The notes: generated by a model from the sequence alone, not told the origin. 64,000 nt of DNA from Cepaea nemoralis (GCA_014155875.1 JACEFZ010025058.1:2417501-2481500), one strand, 5' to 3'. Positions 1-11,327 are shown, counted from the stretch's first letter. Translations and numbers: made by a program.

Positions 1-28
1 CACCTACAGCTTTAGTACACCTACAGCG

Positions 29-289
29 TTAGTCTTCCAGTTCTTGAAAAATCACAACTGCCTTGTAAGAATTATCAATCAGCTTCTTACCCAGACGCAT
101 CCCAAGTGTAAACAACATCATTATTCTGCCATAGTTTACAACACCAGTGGCAAAGATTTCATCACCGATTGAAACAAAGTCTGGTACAACTTGTTCGGGG
201 TTGATACCGCATACTAAGCTAGTGAACATTACATCTTGTTGTTTTGGTATTTGGCGTCCTAACCTAGTCAACGTCGAGTTATCTACCAT
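29..289 (-). pseudogene. Bcl-2-like gene fragment (outer-type copy)
   Basis: This 86-codon open fragment matches the outer Bcl-2-like gene of the palindrome (22048-22445). It contains a BH1-like segment with NYGR followed by a hydrophobic stretch. The frame closes before the region where a BH2 motif would lie, and the N-terminal part starts at an internal ATG. Unlike both palindrome arms, this copy reads straight through the position of their shared frame break. It is a decayed gene fragment; the Bcl-2 assignment rests on similarity to the intact copy at 26069-26530, which has both BH1 and BH2. Confidence 0.6.
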
Positions 290-408
290 TGGTGAATTTT
301 AGAAACTAATAATATTCAACGCCCTATTCAGAGGCTCGGTGTGAACAGGTTTCAAGTCAAGTGTTGAATATCTCTCTATCAACTCGCTAGCGTACGTGCC
401 TAAAAAAG

Positions 409-1229
409 ATATCTACTAGGCAATCATCTGAGAACCAATCATGTGCAACTTGTGGGAAAGGTTTCACTGATTCAAGTAATCTTCGTCGCAATTATTCGGA
501 CCAGTCACAGTACCAAGACCCCTGTATATGCGTGTCAAATTTGTTGTCATCATTTTAACAGGAAAGACAATTTATAACGTCAGTTACAAAAGAACACACA
601 ACACCAGGATCACCAGCCAGTGTAATACCAACAGAAACGTCAACACCTTTTTCACCAACATTGCGTAAGAGATCAGCGGCTACTAATAGTGATGTGACAC
701 GCAGGAAGAAGAAAACTAAACAAGACGAAAACGTCGAACCAGTCAGCGACACACAACTCAAGGATGAAGCGGGTTCTCTACACATGCTACCAGATGATGT
801 CAGACAAGTATACAACGACAACTGGAGTAGTATCAAAACACATCACAAGATCCACACATATATGTCTGTCTATACATTTTTATTAGTCCACAGACACAAC
901 ACCCTAAAGACTGGACAGAGACCTTGTACAAGATCTTTAACACTCAGAAGAGCATACTAAAAATCAACTTTAGTTATCATGTAGTCCTTAGGCACATCGA
1001 AACACAAGCTCTTCACTTTTTTCATGCATCTTCCAATAGCGCTTCTGTCTTAGAAATTCCACAACTAATTCGAAACAGACAAAACTTTGACGATATTATC
1101 AAAACAGTACACGAACACGACATTCTTACATATGCTAGACAACAACGTCGAAATACCAAATACACTACAGAGACGATTCCAGCTATAAGTTTTTATCTCT
1201 ATCATATCCCAGAATTCTGTCTCGTTTAA
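409..1229 (+). pseudogene. C2H2 zinc-finger protein, broken copy
   Basis: The region is collinear with the intact 275-residue zinc-finger gene at 22497-23324. The start codon position reads ATA instead of ATG. The first finger keeps CATCGKGF but its histidine half is damaged. The second finger is lost by frame breaks and a stop, and the C-terminal domain continues in two frames (661-960, then 924-1229). It ends at the same residues, PEFCLV, with a stop inside an AATAAA as in the intact copy. It is a pseudogene of the same family. Confidence 0.75.
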
Positions 1230-1479
1230 TAAATAACCACCGTTTTATGACCAAGGTTCGACACTATTGTACATAGTGTGTTTATGAGCATACTATGTAT
1301 AACATCCCATATTGCACCATCCATTTTTTATACTGATATTATGTTTCTTTTTATGTTTATAAAATAAACAGTGATATATGTATAATAATTGCGTTCCCTT
1401 GTGTTTTAGTGTTGACGGTGCATATGGGTGTAATGTGATGAGCGGGTGTTACATGTTGATGGTCAAGTCAAGAAATGTT

Positions 1480-2630
1480 TCAACCAAACATATAAATATA
1501 TCGATCAGATAGGAAAATGTGTTAACCAAAAATGAAAACTATGGGTCAAGTAAAGAAAACATTTGTAACAAGTTTATAAAAAAAAATAGGCAAAAATGCG
1601 AGTCAAACTAATAAAAATGGTGGTCAAATACAGAAATATCTCATCCGAACTTATAACAAGTATGAAAATATACTAGTAAAATCAAGAAATATGTCGACCG
1701 AAGTAATACAATAGGCGGAACGATGGACAGACTTATAACTATTTCACTCAATCATATAAAGACTAGGATAAAAATGTTAGCCAAATCAAATAAAAGGCTG
1801 ACCAAACTTATAATTAGCTCATCCAACCTTATAAAAAGTAGGAAAATTTATTAGACAAATAGGCAAAATATTGGTCAGATAAACACAAATATCTCAATAA
1901 AACTTATAAACAGTAGGGAAAAAAGGTAGTCAAACTAATAAAAATGGTGGCAATAAATATCTCGACCAAACTTATAAAAAGTAGGAAAATTATTAGCCAA
2001 TATGACAAAACTGTTAACCAAAATAAGAAATATTTCGACCAACATTATAAAAATATAGGAAAAATGATAACCAAACTAATTAAACATGGTAATCAAAATA
2101 GGAAAATCTCGACCAAACGTATAAAAAGTCGGAAAATTGTAAGTCAAATGTAAAAACAAGATATTGCGCAAATAGGAAATCATATTAACCAAATAGGAAA
2201 AATATCGCTCAAACTTATAAATAGCGCGTCCAAACTTATAAAAAGTAGGGAAATGTGTTAGCTGAACGGGGAAAATATTGGTCAAATTAAGAAACTTGTC
2301 GACCGAAGTAGGAAAATGCGTGATTCAACGTATAAAAACGTTTGGTAAATGCAGAAAGATATCGACCAAACTGATAAAAATCTTCGCCAAACTTATGAAA
2401 AGTAGGGAAATTCGTTAATCAAATGGGGAAAAAAATATTGGCCAACTAAAGAAAGAACGCATCTAAATGGACAAAATGTAGGAAATTTTATTAGCCAAAG
2501 GTGAAAACTATTGAACCAAGTAAATAAATTTCTCGTCCAACCTCATAAAAAATAGGAAAATGTGTTACCCAGATGTGAAAAAGATCGGTCAAACTTATAA
2601 ATATCTGGTCCAAACTTATAAAAACTTGGA
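1480..2630 (+). repeat. AT-rich degenerate tandem array (CTTATAAA type)
   Basis: This is a run of short degenerate repeats with recurring blocks such as CCAAACTTATAAA, AAGTAGGAAAAT and GCCAAATAGG, spaced by roughly 20 to 30 bases. It is the same array type found in both arms of the palindrome (23560-25980 and 27570-29990). It has no conserved coding frame. It stops abruptly at about 2627 against Gypsy sequence. Confidence 0.8.
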
Positions 2631-4460
2631 ATAAAACGACGATAATACCCACACGTACCGATAAAAGCACGAACTTCTCTTATGTTGGTCGGAGCAGGTA
2701 ATTCTCTAATAACCTTTACTTTATCCTGATCTGGTTTAATTCCGTCCCTATTAATGATGTACTCTAAATACTTTGTTTCTGTTTTTAGAAATTCACATTT
2801 ACTGAGTTTCAGTTTAACATCATGTAATCTTAATCTGTCAAATACCAATTTTACATGTTTCAGGTGGTCCTGTACGTCTCCTGCTGTGTAGATCAAAATG
2901 TCATCTATATATGCTAATGCGAACTTTTGCATGCCTTCTAATACTTGATTTATTAATAACATATAGTGAGAAGGCGCAGTTTGGACCCCAAAAGGCATTC
3001 GTAAAAATTCGTAAGAGCCTGCGTGTGTACAGAAAGCACTTTTCTTTTGAGCATCTGGCGACATAGGGATACACCAAAATCCTGACCTTGCATCCAATGT
3101 AGTGAAGAAGGTAGACCCATTAAGTAGCCCTAAAATATCGTCGATCACCGGCAATGAGGTAAGCTACATTCTTAGTGATTTTGTTCAACGCCCTGTAGTC
3201 ACAGCAGAACCGGTGTGAACCATCAGCCTTGGTCACTATGACGATCGGAGATGACCATTCTGACTTAGATCTTGTTATTATTCCTGCTTTCAGCATATCT
3301 TCTATTGCCTTTTCAACAATTTCTCTATTCCTTAAGGGAGTTCTATACGGTTTCAAACTAATTGGTGGGTGATTTCCAGTGTCTATTTCCATAGTGACTG
3401 TTTTGGTCTTTCCCAATTCCAAGTCGTTAATTGCAAAAACATCTTGATTCTCTTTTACAAGTTTTTCTAATATTTCCTTATTTTCCGGTGGAGCTTTTAA
3501 CTGTGCTAATAATTCTTGTTCTCTTGTTGTTTTGTCTACTGAATATATTTGAGATGTATGTTTTCTGAATGGATGGATCAATTCATCATTCCGCACGTTC
3601 CATCTTCTTCCACGTCTATTTCTGGTATTGATTCTTTCTATAGGGGTTTCTGAATAATTAATTCTCGGCATTTCTACTTTGTCTGTTGTTAATATGCTGT
3701 TAGGATCATGTTCTACTTTGGCGATTACACATCCTCTGTACAATTTAATTTCCTTGCCTGTGTTGTTAATAATCATTACTGGAAAAGTTAAGTGTTTGTC
3801 TAATGTCATTATTCCATCTGGAACTTCTAGACCAGGTTCATCTATTACCTCCCTTTCCAACTCTGTTATTCTAACTGTATGTCCTATTAAATAATACGGA
3901 TTTCTTTTCACTTTCGCCTGTATCAGATTAACCGTCTGTGGTTTTAAAGTCGTGGACGTTTTAACTCTAACCAGTGCTGATATGTGCATATCCTCTTCTA
4001 AATCTACATACACGCCCTGGAATTTTAACTTGTGTAGATCCCCCAAAAAAAGTCTTACACCATTTTTCAGTAAAAAGTCCCTACCTATAAGCATGTTCCT
4101 ATTTAACTCTTTGACTACGTGAAAAAGGTGTCTTACATTGATTCCTCCTAACTTGAGATTTATCATTGTTTGGCCAACTACGTCTAAATTTTGTCCGGTA
4201 ACAGAGTGAAGAGTGTCATGACTCCTGAATATTTTGCAATTTTTTATTATTTTGTATAAAAAATTTCCTTGATTACACTGAACTTGAGCTCCCGAATCAA
4301 TTAATGTTCGAATTCTATGTTTCCCTATTTCTATTATGCATGAACTGGGGTCCGTTTTATTTATTGAAAACTGTTTTATTTCACCCAGTTGAGACCACTT
4401 TCTACTTGTCCTCCTATACTTATCATTAAAATCTTCCTTAATTCTTGGGACCTTGTTAAT
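2627..4460 (-). pseudogene. pol: Gypsy pol: protease and reverse transcriptase, truncated and frameshifted
   Basis: The protease active site DSGAQ is readable near 4283-4297, in a frame that leads into the long open stretch ending at 3120. That stretch carries the entry to reverse transcriptase, including RFCCDYRALNKIT. A frame break near 3150 moves the rest to another frame (about 2630-3154), where the FTTLDARSGFW segment and the catalytic YIDDILIY box (about 2887-2911) are found. The protein then runs into array sequence after YYRRFIPSF. In this family pol makes the enzymes for cDNA synthesis and integration; this copy lacks RNase H and integrase and cannot be functional. Confidence 0.88.
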
Positions 4461-4483
4461 TTCCCTCCTACCGCAGGTCCTAT

Positions 4484-5452
4484 TCAGTAAGTGGGATGCC
4501 GGTTTCCCTGCGTTCCTGGTCTTATAAAATTCCTCTGTCTGTCTTCAAAATTTCTGTTTGGTCTGCTATTAACATTTCTATTTTGTGTATTCAACTGAAG
4601 ACGCCTGTTACCACAGAACCTAAAAATGTGTCCCTGTTGACCGCAACCCCAACAGACTATATTTGTGTTACCTACCGTCTCTCTTATAGGATTTCTCATT
4701 TGTCTTCCTCTATCGTGAGCATTTTCATTACCTCCCTGCAGCGTTTGTATTTCTCCTCTTCTATTCCATCCGTACCTTGCTTGTCCGATCTCCATGGGCT
4801 CTTCAATCCTATCCTCCCGACTAGTTCCTATTTCTCGTCCTACTCTCAGTCTAAATCTTCGTCTCAGACCTTCCTCCTGTACAGCTATATCCACAGCTTG
4901 TGATAATCTCTCAGGGTTTTCTCTCATTAATTTAAACTTCAGTCTATCCGACTTTATACCGTCTACAAAAATTCCGACCAACATTCTTTCTACCTCTTCC
5001 CCTCGTATGTTCTGTCCGATAAATGCTTCTTCAGCTAGGTTAATCAACCTATCACTAAATAATTGCACAGTTTCTCCAGTGTTCTGCTTGGATTGTCTTA
5101 ACACTGAAAACGCATGCTGAGGATCTGTGATCTCAGCATACTTGTGGGCTAAGTCATCCTTAAACTGCTCCCATGTCTCATCTACTCCAGCTTCTAATTT
5201 TCTTCTAATGTGATCTGAAACCGGTGCTATAGTGGCCTGATAAACAATATTCTTCTTCTCCTCATCTGTCGCTCCCACCAAAAATGCATGTTTCTCCACC
5301 GAGGTCATCCATCTCTTAAAGTCTTTCGCCTGCCCACTGAATTTTTCAATATCTGTGCCTACCCCTTGCTGTTTTATTGCGGAGTTGAGTCTGCTTATTG
5401 CTCTACCCACTCCCCCTAAAACCTGTGTTAACAAAACTTGTTCCTCTGCCAT
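4484..5452 (-). CDS. gag: Gypsy Gag protein with CCHC zinc knuckle
   Basis: This is an intact 322-residue frame starting MAEEQ. The N-terminal two thirds look like a retrotransposon capsid domain (the region with FSGQAKDFKRWM and the following helices). Near the C terminus is a single CCHC knuckle with C267, C270, H275 and C280 in CWGCGQQGHIFRFC, preceded by a basic, arginine-rich linker. Gag would assemble the particle and bind the element RNA. The start is supported by the upstream leader and by a similar context in the related element at 48050, where the equivalent ATG reads ATA. Pol follows in the same direction. Confidence 0.85.
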   Translation of the reverse strand: MAEEQVLLTQVLGGVGRAISRLNSAIKQQGVGTDIEKFSGQAKDFKRWMTSVEKHAFLVGATDEEKKNIVYQATIAPVSDHIRRKLEAGVDETWEQFKDDLAHKYAEITDPQHAFSVLRQSKQNTGETVQLFSDRLINLAEEAFIGQNIRGEEVERMLVGIFVDGIKSDRLKFKLMRENPERLSQAVDIAVQEEGLRRRFRLRVGREIGTSREDRIEEPMEIGQARYGWNRRGEIQTLQGGNENAHDRGRQMRNPIRETVGNTNIVCWGCGQQGHIFRFCGNRRLQLNTQNRNVNSRPNRNFEDRQRNFIRPGTQGNRHPTY

Positions 5453-6554
5453 GCTGAAATATTTTTGTTATACAAGTTATATAAACAAATTCACAATTAT
5501 AATATAGTTAATAGTTATCAATAAGTATACAACAACTGCAGGCGTATTTGAACTAGACAAGGGACGTAAGCATTTGTTTTTCGTCCTATAAAAATCAAGT
5601 GTTCTAATTAATTAATTAATTTTACTTAACACACAATGTTATGTTATATTAGTTAAATCAATTTCACTTATTATAACGCTATATTAGCTTAATCAATTAC
5701 CTTAAATCAATTTCTTAAATACCGTTCATTGATATATCGTCCACGAGTCCACAAGGAAAGTCCAAATGTGCCAACCGGTGATTATTCTTGATAGTCAGAC
5801 TTCATACATGCTTCATAGAAAAACGAGCGTGTTGTCTTCTTCGGTTCCATCACAGGGAAAGGAAAAACTTCTGGACTCTTCATTTCACCCATGGGCGGGC
5901 ACCTCGGATTTCTGACTTCTTTTCACCCCTAGGCGGGCACGTCTGAGTTGAAAAACGTTTCCGGAGCAATTTATCAGGCAAGTAAAACGAGTGGATGCTC
6001 AGGTTTGAGTGGCGTTAAAACAATCAAAAACTTCCTCCATCCTGGGCCATATTTAGCAAAATGTTTGAGTTGTATTAAGCAAGTAAGCTCCGGTAAGCAA
6101 GACTAGCAATGACCTCACTTCAGGCAGCTCAAGGACAACGGCTAGGTCACTCCAGGACACGATGATGGCAACTCTGACAAACAGCCCAATTACACGATGG
6201 TAGCTCTGTCCAGCAGTTCATGATAGGATGTATGGCGGCTCCAACAACCAGCCTCAGTAAAACGATTTGCGGTGGTGAAAACATGGGTTGCAACCTTTGA
6301 CAAGGCCTGGATCACTTGACTGCGGCTTCTGACAAAGATTCACTCAGTCAGCAAAACTCGATAGGACTGTATTGGAACGATATGGCCAGCAAAACATCTG
6401 TTGTGGTAACGTGTTTGTTGTAGCAACGCAAAGTAACTTGAAAAGGCGTTCAACAAAAGTCCTCCGCTGTGCCGTATACTTTTGTAGTACTTCACGCTGT
6501 GTCCTCGACAAGGCAAGTTCTGAGAGTCACGGCACCAATTCTGCTATTTAACAG
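5453..6554 (-). other. Gypsy 5' leader and primer-binding region
   Basis: This is an untranslated leader of about 1.1 kb between the LTR and gag. On the minus strand the sequence TGGTGCCGTGACTCTCA (about 6521-6537) lies shortly inside the LTR and has the TGG start typical of a tRNA primer-binding site. I see no open frame of note. Short blocks (around the gag start, and around 5890-5950) resemble the leader of the LTR element at 47869-49228. Confidence 0.6.
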
Positions 6555-6815
6555 TGTTGGTACATTGTATAGCAGAGACAATACGTTGGCTGGAGTTTTC
6601 AATTGTTTATTTAGTCAAATACATCGTAGAATATCAAGTGACCATCGATCATACAAAATAGGTGTTGTTGACTTCAAACTCCGATGGTAACTGTCTATAT
6701 CTAACCCCGCGTCACAGCTTGAGCGTCCCTAGTTACCTTTCAACGGGATGCTCAACCGTGCCTAGTCTTTGCACACCACCTATTAACCCACTAACAGAGA
6801 TGGTGCTCTGTTACA
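6555..6815 (-). repeat. 5' LTR of the Gypsy element
   Basis: The block begins TGTTACA-like on the minus strand (TGTAACAGAGC) and ends in CCAACA, about 261 bp. It aligns with the 255-bp LTRs at 42457-42711 and 49229-49483, most clearly over the TTGAGC...GCTCAA hairpin (6719-6755) and the TTTGCACACC block. The inner boundary is an estimate. There is no partner LTR in the window. Confidence 0.65.
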
Positions 6816-6879
6816 TTAGTTAGTCGACAGATCATCCTCATTGCACATCGAACCATTCAGTCCACATGTGGTCGGATCC

Positions 6880-7852
6880 CCTCCTCAGCAAATCCCGCAG
6901 CGTGTAGCGGCTAACGACACCAGAACGAAGCTATGCGCATTATTCTTGGATGTACAAGAGATACAGCATGCAAGGCGATGCGTTACCTTCTTGATTTTCC
7001 AACCATTGAAGACATAATACAAATTTTCAGAGCACGTGCCTACCTCAGAGTTAACGCGAACACACAACATCCACTGCATAGTGAAATTAGGAAGGTAAGG
7101 GCAGCAGGTTAAAAGGAGGAATGTCGTGGATGGGTCAATCCGAAGACATTCTTTAACAGGTATGTGCACTTGAGGACTTAGAACCTAGAGAATAGTGGGT
7201 ACAAGTGCCAACATATTTCTGTACGTCATTTTCTGTTTCCATCTAACTAGACAGAAAATGCAGACAAGAAAATCCGGCTACAGTTTAGGCGGAAGTACAA
7301 GCGTTGATTTTCGAGAATTCATTAAACGGTGATGCTGTCATCTAGACAGATGGGTCGGTCGTCCGACATGTGAGAAGCTCATGGGCCTTTCCGGCTCAGG
7401 CCGGAGGGAGAATTGTGAGAGAGGAGTCTGGTGCTTTTATTGAGACCACAAGTATCGTGACTATGGAAGTCATGGCAGTAAGTAAAGCAATAACATGGCT
7501 CGAGACACAGACATTCACTAGGGCATGTTTCCTTAGCGACTCAATGAGCATGTCCAAGAGGATAGAGATGGGGTGGATCCGAAGAGAGTGGTTGCTGTCT
7601 CTGGAGCGGTCTCGGCTGGCAAAGATTAGTTTCATCTTCGTGCCAGGGCATGCGGGAGTACAGGGAAATGAGCAGGCTGATAAGCTCTCAGGTAAGGCTA
7701 CTGTGGAGGGCGGACGCGCCATGGACCAGGCTGACATTCTGAATGCTCTACGAGAAGTAAGACTTTTGCGAGAACCAAGTGATGACTGTGAATCTACAAC
7801 CATGGTCAGACTGCGAGATCAGCAAATAAAAAGATGTGTGGCCAGTAATTGA
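6880..7852 (+). pseudogene. LINE fragment with RNase H domain
   Basis: Reading on the plus strand, a segment with NEAMRIILGCTRDTA and AMRYLLDFPTIED (about 6915-7010) is followed by a broken TDGS box (about 7350) and a 160-codon open stretch (7370-7852). That stretch has the RNase H features TMEVMAVSKA, LSDSMSM and FVPGHAGVQGNEQADKL. The arrangement is that of the 3' part of an I/Nimb-like non-LTR retrotransposon ORF2, as in the copy at 14610-16300. It is 5' truncated and frame-broken, and its 3' end is replaced at about 7850 by a different LINE. Confidence 0.75.
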
Positions 7853-9000
7853 ACGTTCTATAGAAGTAAACAAATATATACATCTCTGCTTTATTGACTA
7901 CACACAGGCTTTCGATAGAGTAAGATATATCAGTATGGATGAAAATGTTTTCAGATCTACAATTTGATGGAAAAGACCTTGGCCTTGTAAAAAAAAAACA
8001 TATATTGGAAACAACCAGCTGCCATAAAGATTTATAATGAAATAGGTCAATATCAGTCTATTAAGAGAGATGTGCGACAGTGATGTATAATGTCCTCAGA
8101 TCTTTTTTTTCCCTGTACAGTGAACATATAATATTTTCAGAAATGTAGTGGATATGAAAGGAATCATCATTGGGGGACGAAACATCAATAACATTAGATA
8201 TGCGGATGATACAATATTGATTGCAGACAATGAGTAGGATTTGCAAGAGTTAGTAGATGCGGTTGTTGCATGCAGTGATCAACTAGGGTTAGAATTACAT
8301 TGTAAGAAGGCGCAGATTATGGTCGTCACTAAGAAGGAAATGTCACAATGTAATATAGAAGCAAATGGGAATATTCTTAAACAAGTGAACCGGTACAATT
8401 ATCTCGGAACGGTTATAACATCTGATGGCAGATGCCTTGAAATGATTAGAACAAAAATCGTCATGGCGATAGTAGCCTATTGAAAGATGGAAAATATACT
8501 GACCAATAAAAAGATGTCATCTGCAAGAGAAAAAGAATATTTACTTAGTACATATAACCTGTACGTTTGTGTGGATGTGAAGAGTGGACAATGAGCAGAC
8601 AAGCTGAAAAAAAAAAACATTTGATAGCTGTGGGAATGTGGTTTCTGATAAAGGTGCAAATAAAAAAATGGACAGATTAAAAAAAAAAAAAAAACAATGA
8701 CCAAGTCCTGCAAGAAACAAATGAAAACCGTACTCTGATTAGAAAGATTAGACGTAGACTGTCACAGCTTTTTTTTTTTGGAGACGTTATGACAAGAAAT
8801 AAATTGGAGAACTTGGTGACAGCTGGCAAGATTGAGGGGAAGAGAACAACTAGAAGGCAGAGAAGTAGATACCTGGTTGGCTTGCCCACATGGTATAGTC
8901 GAGACAAGAACCCTGAGCTGATCTACAACTCTAGTGATAGCGTGAGATGGCGAAACATGACCGCCAATGCTTATCGGCATGGCACATGATGATTATGACA
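7850..9000 (+). pseudogene. LINE reverse transcriptase fragment (C-terminal part)
   Basis: Recognisable blocks in several frames are CFIDYTQAFDRV (about 7890), a decayed 'DVRQ..IMSSDLF' block (8065-8105), IRYADDTILIADN (about 8190-8232), the segment from 8241 to 8483 with KAQIMVVTKKE and YLGTVITSDGR, and the tail ending RWRNMTANAYRHGT just before 8990. This is the order of reverse transcriptase motifs plus the C-terminal region of a non-LTR retrotransposon. It is 5' truncated and has several stops and A-run frame breaks. A short ATG/ATT-rich tail follows, which fits a 3' end. Confidence 0.75.
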
Positions 9001-9627
9001 TGATAAGAAACATATACAAAGACTAAGACAATTTCTGATAAACTACAAACATTAATTAACTAATGCTTGTGCAGAATAGGACTAGAATAGTATGCGATAA
9101 TTACCGATGTGAAGCTAGACACATTCCAGCAAATCACAAGGTAAGATAAAGATGCTAGCACTGGATAGAACATAGATTGAGAAAACCTTATTAAAGCGTA
9201 ACCAGAAAGCCCTTCCACGAGAACTCACTGGACAACTGAGATAGGTGGAGACTTACCAGCACAAGGAGAAGAGGGTTAGAGGCAGAGAAGAATAATAATT
9301 CATATGGAAGGACAGCGAGAGCTGCAGGAAGTAGCTAACGATCGGACTGCTTGGCGTCCGTTGGTTGTGGGCCTGTCCTCCAATAGGGCGGGCGAGAAGA
9401 TCGTACTTGTCTTGATTCGCTGGCAGCTCAGCACAGTAGACTCTATACAACTCATCAGACGCTTTCTCACGTTCGTTGACTGATACATTCATTTTGTGGG
9501 TAGCTGCTTAGTCTTCAGCTTTTCAGTATGTCACCACTTCAATAAATCTACCATCCGCTGCTTCCAAGGTATGCAAATATTAAGGGCGTTCATTTGAAAC
9601 TCGTTCCAGTGGCTTTATTACAAATGC
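9001..9627 (+). other. Probable decayed LINE-derived sequence, no intact gene
   Basis: A short plus-strand stretch near 9300-9350 translates to something like RELQEVANDRTAWR, which resembles the last residues of some non-LTR retrotransposon ORFs. Nothing else in this interval is recognisable. I see no promoter, RNA gene or conserved coding frame. Confidence 0.3.
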
Positions 9628-10520
9628 ATGAAAGAAACATTAACAGGTGTGGTAGAATTATACAAAGCATTCATTTTGAATGAATTATGCACCAAGGGTT
9701 GGTCAGAAGAAGTCGCCGTAGGCATTCGGGCAAGCATCTATTGCTTAGGTAGGTGGCGAATGCCGTCCGCAAAAAAAAAGGATTGTAGTTGCTCACTGAA
9801 CCAAGTGTTTACCGCGCTCATTACGTCTGCATCTATGTGAAATCGCTGCCCCTTGAGAGTTTTTTTTTTAGAGGTTCGAGCAAATGAATATCATATGGTG
9901 ACAAATCAGGACTATAGGCTGGATGTTGCAGAATTTCCCATTTCTTCCTTGCTAATGCTTCCTGCACTATCTTTGCGACGCGAGGACGAGCATTATCATG
10001 CAACAAAATCACACCGCGAGAAAGCATGCCGAGTCATTTATTCTTGATGGCTTTTTGCAGCTTGTCTAGTGTTTGCAAGTAGTGGGTAGAGTTGATGTTG
10101 ACACCAGGTTCTTTAAAGTCGGCCACAATTGCTCTTCATCGTCAAAAAAATGCGCACAGCATAACCTTACCAGCGGAAACCTGTAACTTGAATTTTTTGG
10201 CTTTTGGTGATCCAGCATACTTCCATTGCATGCTCTCTCTTTTGCTGCTCGGCTCAATGTAGTCACACCATGATTCTTCGCCTGCCACTATGCAGAAGAG
10301 AAATGCACCACTCTCCACTCTGTAACGCAGCAAGTGGTTCAAACACCCATTCGTTCCTCTGTTTGGTGGTCCGTCAACATCCGTGTTACCCACTGTGAAC
10401 ACACTTTCCGATATTGCAGTTTCTTGTTAGTCAGCTTAAAATTACCGTGGTAGACAATCGACATTACTGTGCGAAATTGTGTATATTTCAACTTGAAGGA
10501 TTTATCTAGTTAATTTCACG
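9628..10520 (-). pseudogene. mariner transposase, DD34D family, dead
   Basis: On the minus strand a block with GEESWCDYIEPSSKRESMQW (about 10215-10275) is followed in broken frames by SAGKVMLCAFFDD (about 10135-10180), LLHDNARPRVA (about 9975-10010) and YSPDLSPYD (about 9880-9905). Exactly 34 residues separate the D of HDN from the D of SPYD, the mariner DD34D spacing. The first catalytic position, usually D in a GDE box, reads E (GEES). Several frame breaks are present. Mariner transposases excise and reinsert their element at TA sites; this copy cannot. I did not find clear terminal inverted repeats. Confidence 0.8.
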
Positions 10521-10599
10521 TAAGTTGTGTGATTTCTGCAGTTATATTTTAACGCCTCACTTTTGAAATTCATTTAGGCAAGCACCGGTCGTATTAAAA

Positions 10600-10880
10600 A
10601 AAAAAGTTAGCTGGATATCCTTTACGTACGTAGCAGTCAACCCCAGCATTTTTTGGATGTTCGTGATTCCTGGGCAAGTTTACGTTCAGTAGTTTGTCAT
10701 CGCTTTCTGAACGAAAGGCTTTCGATAGAGTCAACATATATTTCAACATGGATAAAAATGTTTACAGATCTACAAATTGATGGAAAAGACCTTAGCCTTG
10801 TAAAAAAAAAAAAAAAAAGGAAAAAAGAACAACATATATTGGAAACAACAAGCTGCCATAAAGCTTATCGGCATGGCAGC
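10600..10880 (+). mobile_element. Deletion derivative of the neighbouring LINE
   Basis: The segment around 10715-10865 (KAFDRV-type block, then TGGAAAAGACCTTAGCCTTG, a poly(A) run and TATATTGGAAACAAC) is a near copy of 7900-8030. It then jumps directly to the LINE's final bases (GCTTATCGGCATGGCA, compare 8966-8982). It is therefore an internally deleted copy of the same LINE family. Confidence 0.6.
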
Positions 10881-10884
10881 CTTA

Positions 10885-10970
10885 CCATTTCATAAAAAAC
10901 CAAGACAGCCGTGTTTCGAACGCGGTATGCGGGATTACGAACTCAGTCCGTAACACCTTCGCCACGGAGC
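10885..10970 (-). mobile_element. tRNA-derived SINE head (fragment)
   Basis: On the minus strand the sequence contains a box A-like TGGCGAAGGTG and a box B-like GTTCGAAAC about 40 bases apart, the internal RNA polymerase III promoter of a tRNA-derived SINE. No body or A-rich tail is clear, so only the head is called. Confidence 0.5.
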
Positions 10971-11220
10971 AAGCAATCGTATTACCGTACGTATATTAAG
11001 AACATATAGTGGACTTAAAGGACATTTTTATTGTGCCTCTGTACGTATACTTTTACTATCACTAAAAAAAATAATAAACTTGTGCTGAAATACTTCAAAT
11101 AGATTTATAAACATTTTATTTGGCAATAAATATAACTCCACAGGTTTATTTAAAATATGGACGAAGACAAGTTCTTTCTATATTATATTGTAACAAAACT
11201 GTGTTTCTCCACTATTTCAG

Positions 11221-11327
11221 CACTGTTTCACGATTACCTATAAAATTGAAGGACAGCGACAGTACGACCTTCGCAGTGATTCGGAAGCTGAGTGTAATGC
11301 TTGGATTGATGCAATCAAACGAGCAAG
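11221..11327 (+). CDS. RASGRF: RASGRF exon: end of the N-terminal PH domain
   Basis: The exon lies between a pyrimidine tract ending in CAG (to 11220) and a GTAATT donor (11328). It encodes a 35-residue stretch with FTITYKIEGQRQYDLRSD and ECNAWIDAIKRA, which fits the last strand and C-terminal helix of a PH domain with its conserved tryptophan. It starts in phase 0 and ends with two bases of a codon that the exon at 17849 completes as serine. RASGRF proteins activate Ras (and Rac through the DH domain) in response to calcium; the first PH domain helps place the protein at the membrane. The upstream exons of the PH domain are not in the window. Confidence 0.85.

Larger units (their letters stand above)
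1..2630 (+). mobile_element. Partial, decayed copy of the palindromic Polinton-like element
   Basis: This stretch aligns, in the same orientation, with about 22100-25270 of the large palindrome: a Bcl-2-like fragment on the minus strand, a zinc-finger gene remnant on the plus strand, then an AT-rich array built around CTTATAAA. It is clearly diverged from the palindrome copy by many substitutions and short indels, so it is a separate, older or independently decayed insertion. Its left part lies outside the window. Its right side ends inside the array, not at an element terminus, where it meets Gypsy reverse transcriptase sequence near 2627. Whether this copy was also palindromic cannot be seen here. 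Confidence 0.8.
2627..6815 (-). mobile_element. Gypsy-type LTR retrotransposon, 3' truncated
   Basis: Reading on the minus strand the order is 5' LTR (6555-6815), primer-binding region near 6522-6537, an untranslated leader, gag with a zinc knuckle, an aspartic protease and reverse transcriptase. The element stops in the middle of reverse transcriptase at about 2627. RNase H, integrase and the 3' LTR are missing, so the usual flanking duplication cannot be checked. The downstream neighbour is the AT-rich array of the virus-like element, joined with a few bases of shared A-rich sequence. Confidence 0.88.
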
